The translations under genes were made by a program, and so were the position numbers. Below, piece by piece: positions 1-3,172 of a DNA stretch of 6,024 bases. Where the stretch lies: NCBI GenBank assembly GCA_021769025.1, contig JAETTS010000169.1, forward strand, positions 1 through 6,024, read 5' to 3'. This stretch comes from Enterocloster bolteae (GTDB taxonomy: Bacteria; Bacillota_A; Clostridia; Lachnospirales; Lachnospiraceae). The notes under the pieces are model-generated. The model did not search any database, had not been told where the DNA came from, and was given only the letters and a program-made list of their open reading frames with translations. The stretch's first letter is position 1. Every line of letters starts with the position of its first letter.

Positions 1-789
1 ATTGTCCAGCATATCCTCTCCCAGGCTTTTTATATAGTTTGTGGCCTCTTTAATCTGCCTCATTCTTTCATCAAAATCCTGTGACATTTCCTTTTTCGAA
101 CGCTGAATTGCCTCCTCGATTCCGATCTCCCCTGTAACAAAATTGGAAAAGATGGCTGTGATCTGATCCTGATAGATGCTCCTCATCTCTTCACTTGCTT
201 TTGCCTTATCCCGCTCCAGCTCAGTACGGTATCTCATACTTTGTTTCTGTTCCAGAAACGCTTCATATTTCTCATCGATCCGCACAGTAATATGGACGTG
301 CTCAAGTTTTATGCCGCTTTCCAGATAACGAATACTCTCTATATCCTCTTTTAGTTCTTGCTTCAGGGCAATACTGTCCCGAATCGAAAAGCGGGAGGCC
401 TGATCTTCAATCTTATCCATCAGATAACTCTCAATATATCTTCCCACATTGGTCACCTGTTCCCGGTAGACCCGCTCTGGGTCTGATACGCTTACTGTGA
501 TCGTAACCGTAATGGTAAATTTGGAGATATTATCCTGGCTGAGAACCTCATTTTTAAAACTGATATCATGAGGAGACAAGTCAATATCAATCTGGCGGTT
601 ATATTTCTTCCCTGCCAAAGCAGACATTTTAAGATTGGTATCATGGGTAATACACAGTATAGGGGAATCGGATATGGTGGACAACAGGATCACCGCCCTC
701 TTCAGATCTGGTACCGGCAACCTTTGAAAAATGCCTAGTTTAATAGATTTTTCTTGTATCATCGGATTATATGTTTTTTCAACCATCAT
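1..789 (-). CDS. SPFH/band 7-like protein (tentative), C-terminus cut off by left edge
   Basis: The frame is open from an ATG at 789 to the left edge, giving 263 visible residues without a stop. Residues about 75-175 look like an SPFH/band 7 core: beta strands (FTITVTITVSVSDPERVY, 91-108), then amphipathic helix (SIALKQELKEDIESIRYLES, 139-158), then the strand pair GIKLEHVHITVRI (159-171). That helix-to-'Gi.l..v.i' transition is typical of prohibitin/stomatin-like domains. Residues about 173-255 are charged helix, probably coiled coil (YEAFLEQKQSMRYRTELERD, 175-194). No N-terminal membrane anchor is visible, unlike classical SPFH proteins, so it is probably cytosolic. Family role: ring- or cage-forming scaffold. 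The gene follows the helical motif protein after 9 nt and its Shine-Dalgarno overlaps that gene's stop, so the two are probably translationally coupled. An in-frame second ATG at 786 has better spacing (8 nt against 5) and may be the true start. The family call rests on pattern resemblance only; that the gene is real is much more certain. Confidence 0.72.
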   Translation of the reverse strand, partial: MMVEKTYNPMIQEKSIKLGIFQRLPVPDLKRAVILLSTISDSPILCITHDTNLKMSALAGKKYNRQIDIDLSPHDISFKNEVLSQDNISKFTITVTITVSVSDPERVYREQVTNVGRYIESYLMDKIEDQASRFSIRDSIALKQELKEDIESIRYLESGIKLEHVHITVRIDEKYEAFLEQKQSMRYRTELERDKAKASEEMRSIYQDQITAIFSNFVTGEIGIEEAIQRSKKEMSQDFDERMRQIKEATNYIKSLGEDMLDN

Positions 790-794
790 TCGTT

Positions 795-800
795 CCTCCT
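795..800 (-). promoter_or_regulatory. Shine-Dalgarno AGGAGG overlapping upstream stop codon
   Basis: The minus strand reads TAGGAGGAACGAATGATG. The TAG stop of the helical-protein gene (801-799) shares two bases with a consensus AGGAGG. Spacing is 5 nt to the first ATG (789) and 8 nt to the second (786). The arrangement suggests that ribosomes finishing the upstream gene reinitiate on the SPFH-like gene, keeping the two products in fixed ratio. Confidence 0.85.
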
Positions 801-2457
801 ACCCCTTTTTTCTTCCCTTTAACAATCCTTCCAGATAGTCTTGCATCTCCCTGGGAATGGCATTGCCACCATGTCTGCCGATCCGATTTAGCATTCTTTT
901 GGTATACATATAGTCTGCCTCTCTTCCGGTAAATGCAAGAAGCCTTAAAAACCGTTTCATATAAGCCCAGGACACATGCCTGTCCTCATATTCTTTTATG
1001 TACATGCCTAAAACAGGTTCGATTGAGGATTCCCTGAGCGTTTGCCTCTGCCAGATAAACTTTAGGAGGGCACCCATCTTTTCGCTGACATTCTTATGGT
1101 TAACGCTGTCAATAAACAGGGAACGATAGTCCGGATAATCTTCTGCAAGATAATCCTGCCACATTAACGTCACAAAATAGTATCCAAACCGCATCTGCTC
1201 CTGTCTTGTCCTGCATTCCTCAAATTGTTGTGCCAGAGTCTTTAAATATACGGTTGCCGCAGCAGGATTCTCCTGAAGAATCCGAAACGGAATATCCGAT
1301 TCTCCTTGAAACAGATACACAATCGGTTCTGAATCCATGGCAATCCCTTCTTCAAGTTCTCTTTTGATGATGCCATCCAGTCGTTGCCGCAGCAAATCAC
1401 AAAAACCATAGCCGGCTTCCTCGTCCGCTAAAGCCAATGCAATTTTCCATAAAAAATCATTATTATCCAGCTTGCACCAATGACACAACAGCGTGTCTGC
1501 ATTCTGGCCATATGCCTCTGATTTCAGGCACCCTTTCAAGGTTTCTTTCAAAAAATAAAAATCATCTTTGTTCTCATTTCTTGTAAAGAGGGAAATGATA
1601 TGATTCTTAGCATACGGAAAATCAAAGGCTGCAAAATCCGCCAGTGCCCTGACAATCTGGTACAGGATCATCTGGCGATATTCCTTCACCCTGCTGATGC
1701 GAAGCAGCCACTGAAGCAATCCTTCCCGAAGCCCCGGATAATTCTCCCACACCGCCAAGGCAGACTCTTGCATCACCCCATACTCTTGTAGTGTGACGCA
1801 CTGGACTTCCATCTCCCCGGCTTCATTTTTTATCGTCGCCGTAACCTTTCCTGCCCCCAAGCGATCCAGAATATCCTCCAATGACAATAGAATTTCTGAT
1901 TTCTTCTCTGCTCCTGTCTCTGTACCAGATGCTTTTACCTGTTCTCTCAATGCTCCGGCAATTGGATACAAGTAAGATACTGGAACGATCTTCAACACCA
2001 AAACTGACAGAAGAACCGGGGTATAATCCTCCATAGAATAGGTTTCTATAAATTTCTTTAAATCCCCTGGTGTCTGAAACCTTACTTTTTCGGATTCTCC
2101 GTTGGTGGTTCCCCTGTTCTGTGATATTGCTCCATTTATTTCACCTGAATTGAAGACAAAGTTGCTTATATCCTTTCCGTCCAGGAAAATACAATTATGA
2201 TATTCTGCATTTTCGTTGTTTTGTTTGTTCTCCTGTTTTCTCTTCCAGAATTGCTCCGGATTGCAGATCTCCTTGCTGTCTGCAATGTTCTTCTTTGTGT
2301 CTTTCTCTGATGTTTTTTCTTTTACCTGACCTGCAAAATCGTTCTGTTTAGAATCCTTCTGTTTAGAATCCTTCTGTTTGGAATCCTTCTCCTTGGAATC
2401 CTTCTCCTTCAAATCCTCCTTGTCAGGTTCCTCTGTCTTTTCTCTTACTTCCTCCAT
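799..2457 (-). CDS. Helical-repeat-like protein with BASS-like motif, unknown function
   Basis: This is a 552-residue protein that I do not recognise as a named family. Residues about 1-90 are a low-complexity K/E/D/S/Q/N-rich tail, probably disordered, with a tandem KDSKQ/KDSKE repeat at about 23-38. Residues 99-113 (NFVFNSGEINGAISQ) match the N-terminal motif of the adjacent TIR protein at 10 of 15 positions. From about residue 128 to the end it appears almost wholly alpha-helical, with Trp/Leu-rich helices such as VWENYPGLREGLLQWLLRIS (about 237-256), suggesting HEAT-like repeats. No Walker A/B, nuclease or protease motif is visible, so it is not an NLR/STAND ATPase in itself. A sensor or scaffold role is inferred from the shared motif and operon position. 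The frame also allows a TTG start at 2478, but the ATG at 2457 has AGGGGG 6 nt upstream and is preferred. It lies 22 nt after the TIR gene stop and ends 9 nt before the SPFH-like gene. Confidence 0.85.
   Translation of the reverse strand: MEEVREKTEEPDKEDLKEKDSKEKDSKQKDSKQKDSKQNDFAGQVKEKTSEKDTKKNIADSKEICNPEQFWKRKQENKQNNENAEYHNCIFLDGKDISNFVFNSGEINGAISQNRGTTNGESEKVRFQTPGDLKKFIETYSMEDYTPVLLSVLVLKIVPVSYLYPIAGALREQVKASGTETGAEKKSEILLSLEDILDRLGAGKVTATIKNEAGEMEVQCVTLQEYGVMQESALAVWENYPGLREGLLQWLLRISRVKEYRQMILYQIVRALADFAAFDFPYAKNHIISLFTRNENKDDFYFLKETLKGCLKSEAYGQNADTLLCHWCKLDNNDFLWKIALALADEEAGYGFCDLLRQRLDGIIKRELEEGIAMDSEPIVYLFQGESDIPFRILQENPAAATVYLKTLAQQFEECRTRQEQMRFGYYFVTLMWQDYLAEDYPDYRSLFIDSVNHKNVSEKMGALLKFIWQRQTLRESSIEPVLGMYIKEYEDRHVSWAYMKRFLRLLAFTGREADYMYTKRMLNRIGRHGGNAIPREMQDYLEGLLKGRKKG
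2119..2163 (-). other. BASS/RHIM-like motif in the helical protein
   Basis: This encodes NFVFNSGEINGAISQ. Aligned without gaps to NIIFNSGNINGTINQ of the neighbouring TIR protein, it is identical at 10 of 15 positions (N, F, N, S, G, I, N, G, I, Q), and the remaining changes are mostly conservative. The alternating hydrophobic/polar pattern with Gly, Asn and Gln resembles bacterial amyloid signalling sequences, short tags shared by adjacent NLR-type receptors and effectors. It sits between a disordered tail and the helical domain, where such tags would be exposed. The shared motif is seen directly; amyloid behaviour is inferred. Confidence 0.7.
2336..2410 (-). repeat. 15-bp tandem repeat, five copies, encoding KDSKQ/KDSKE
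   Basis: On the plus strand the unit is GAATCCTTCTGTTTA. Units start at 2336 (diverged, 13 of 15 matching the next), 2351, 2366, 2381 and 2396, and a decayed sixth follows from 2411. The last two full units carry CCTT instead of GTTT, giving KDSKE rather than KDSKQ. Because the unit is five codons, gain or loss of copies changes the length of the charged N-terminal tail without breaking the frame. Confidence 0.93.
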
Positions 2458-2463
2458 CTCCGT

Positions 2464-2469
2464 CCCCCT
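2464..2469 (-). promoter_or_regulatory. Shine-Dalgarno AGGGGG that decides the start of the helical protein
   Basis: The minus strand reads AGGGGG, then ACGGAG, then ATG at 2457, a 6-nt spacing. This site lies downstream of the alternative TTG at 2478, which has only TTCTTATTGATT before it and no ribosome-binding site. The shorter, ATG-initiated product is therefore preferred. Confidence 0.7.
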
Positions 2470-2479
2470 AACTTCCAAA

Positions 2480-3058
2480 TCAATAAGAACGATTGACGAT
2501 CATCTTAATCTTCTCTGCTATCTCTACCTCCCTTAACCGATCTCCATTCAAATAATGAATGTCCGGATCCAATCCGTCCAGCCGCGCCGTTCCCCAGCAG
2601 ACAGGAATCAGGCAGTTTCTCTTCTCCTCTTTCTGGCGAAGCAAGGCTGTCTTGGCCTCATGCATGGTGATATCCTTCTTTAAGTACTCTTCTGAGATAA
2701 AACACGCCACGTATCTGCTCTTATATCGGTAGATCTCATAAAATTCTGTGATCATATCTCTTCCAAGAAACTCTTCCTCCCGGTTTGGGGCAAAAAACAC
2801 GGATATCCTCTCCATTTTCAGAATCTTATATACCCGGGAAACATATTGTTCCTGCTCGCTTGCATAGGAGATTGCCACATCGTATTGATATGTCCTTTCT
2901 TCCTTCTGCATGGGAGAACCGGATGAGGATCGTTCTTCTGCCCACCGCACATGTTCTGGCCGTTCATGTTCTAGTCGTTCATGCTCTGGCCGTTCATTGC
3001 CGCCAACCTGGTTGATGGTTCCATTGATATTTCCTGAATTAAAAATAATATTCGTCAT
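2480..3058 (-). CDS. Small TIR-domain protein with N-terminal BASS-like motif; probable NADase effector
   Basis: This 192-residue protein has three parts. Residues 3-17 (NIIFNSGNINGTINQ) are the motif shared with the downstream helical protein. Residues 22-36 are three 5-residue repeats (ERPEH, ERLEH, ERPEH) followed by a Ser/Glu-rich linker. Residues about 57-190 are a bacterial TIR domain: strand A YDVAISYASE (59-68), FFAP (88-91), RDMITEFYEIY (100-110), YVACFISEEYL (116-126) and TMHEAKTAL (131-139). Glu134 sits where the catalytic Glu of NAD-cleaving TIR domains lies; the nearby Trp of many families is absent. Likely role, from family knowledge, is NAD+ hydrolysis or conversion to a signal nucleotide once oligomerised. 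An in-frame ATG at 3088 would add MENEIKSGGN but has only a weak ribosome-binding site, whereas 3058 follows AGGGGGG closely and puts the motif at the extreme N-terminus. It is the first gene of the three-gene cluster, with no membrane segment or signal peptide. Confidence 0.9.
   Translation of the reverse strand: MTNIIFNSGNINGTINQVGGNERPEHERLEHERPEHVRWAEERSSSGSPMQKEERTYQYDVAISYASEQEQYVSRVYKILKMERISVFFAPNREEEFLGRDMITEFYEIYRYKSRYVACFISEEYLKKDITMHEAKTALLRQKEEKRNCLIPVCWGTARLDGLDPDIHYLNGDRLREVEIAEKIKMIVNRSY
2953..2997 (-). repeat. 15-bp tandem repeat, three copies, encoding ERPEH/ERLEH linker
   Basis: Plus-strand units GTTCTGGCCGTTCAT (2953-2967), GTTCTAGTCGTTCAT (2968-2982) and GCTCTGGCCGTTCAT (2983-2997) are tandem and differ at one to three bases. 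They encode a charged spacer between the N-terminal motif and the TIR domain. The unit has the same length as the unrelated tandem repeat in the downstream gene's tail, so both motif-bearing proteins carry five-residue repeat linkers. Confidence 0.92.
3008..3052 (-). other. BASS/RHIM-like motif at the N-terminus of the TIR protein
   Basis: This encodes NIIFNSGNINGTINQ, followed by VGG. It starts at residue 3 when the ATG at 3058 is used. The terminal position, joined by a flexible linker to an effector domain, fits the usual layout of effectors carrying amyloid-signalling tags. The partner copy lies at 2119-2163 in the next gene. Codons differ between the two copies at most positions, so the similarity is kept at protein level rather than reflecting a recent DNA duplication. 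Confidence 0.72.
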
Positions 3059-3061
3059 ATT

Positions 3062-3068
3062 CCCCCCT
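3062..3068 (-). promoter_or_regulatory. Shine-Dalgarno AGGGGGG for the TIR gene (ATG at 3058)
   Basis: The minus strand reads AGGGGGG, then AAT, then ATG at 3058. The core is strong and G-rich, though the spacing is short (3 to 4 nt). The alternative ATG at 3088 is preceded only by ATGAAGA. The short spacing leaves real doubt about which start is used. Confidence 0.55.
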
Positions 3069-3093
3069 GATTTTATCTCATTTTCCATTCTTC

Positions 3094-3137
3094 ATGATAC
3101 CGCAAATTGCTCCACACTACGTGCTCCCTGGTATCAT
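3094..3137. repeat. 8-bp inverted repeat ATGATACC...GGTATCAT in the spacer
   Basis: The arms at 3094-3101 and 3130-3137 are exact reverse complements separated by 28 nt. If transcription starts near 3137, the arms would form a stem closing the 5' leader just ahead of the TIR gene. They could instead be two operator half-sites, since the right arm overlaps the 13-nt palindrome. It is AT-rich with no T-tract after it, so it is not a convincing terminator. Confidence 0.45.
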
Positions 3138-3145
3138 AATATGAT
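3133..3145. promoter_or_regulatory. Candidate operator: perfect 13-nt palindrome
   Basis: The plus strand reads ATCATAATATGAT, a perfect palindrome of two 6-nt arms around one base. It begins at the 3' end of the predicted -10 box and covers the expected start site of the three-gene cluster. A repressor bound here would block initiation. No regulator gene is visible in the window, and AT-rich palindromes of this size also occur by chance. Confidence 0.35.
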
Positions 3146-3172
3146 TATATCTTCTCTCATCCTAAGATGCAA
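3144..3172 (-). promoter_or_regulatory. Sigma-A-type promoter for the TIR cluster
   Basis: On the minus strand, TTGCAT (3172-3167) and a perfect TATAAT (3149-3144) are 17 nt apart. The -35 box matches the consensus only at TTG, but spacing and -10 are ideal. The -35 lies in the last codons of the restriction gene and the -10 lies just after its stop. The start site would be near 3137, leaving a leader of roughly 80 nt to the ATG at 3058. This suggests the TIR cluster can be expressed separately from the restriction system. Confidence 0.6.

Noticed and set aside
2336..2410. CRISPR-like array
   Set aside because: The units are 15 bp, directly tandem without spacers, and in frame within a gene.
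2476..2478. TTG at 2478 as the start of the helical protein
   Set aside because: It has no Shine-Dalgarno, while the ATG at 2457 has AGGGGG at 6 nt.
3078..3095. Five-codon leader ORF (ATG at 3095, TGA ending at 3078) before the TIR gene
   Set aside because: It is too short and lacks a ribosome-binding site or regulatory codon pattern; it is probably chance.
3094..3137. Inverted repeat as a rho-independent terminator for res
   Set aside because: The stem is only 8 bp and AT-rich, the loop is 28 nt, and no T-tract follows on the minus strand.
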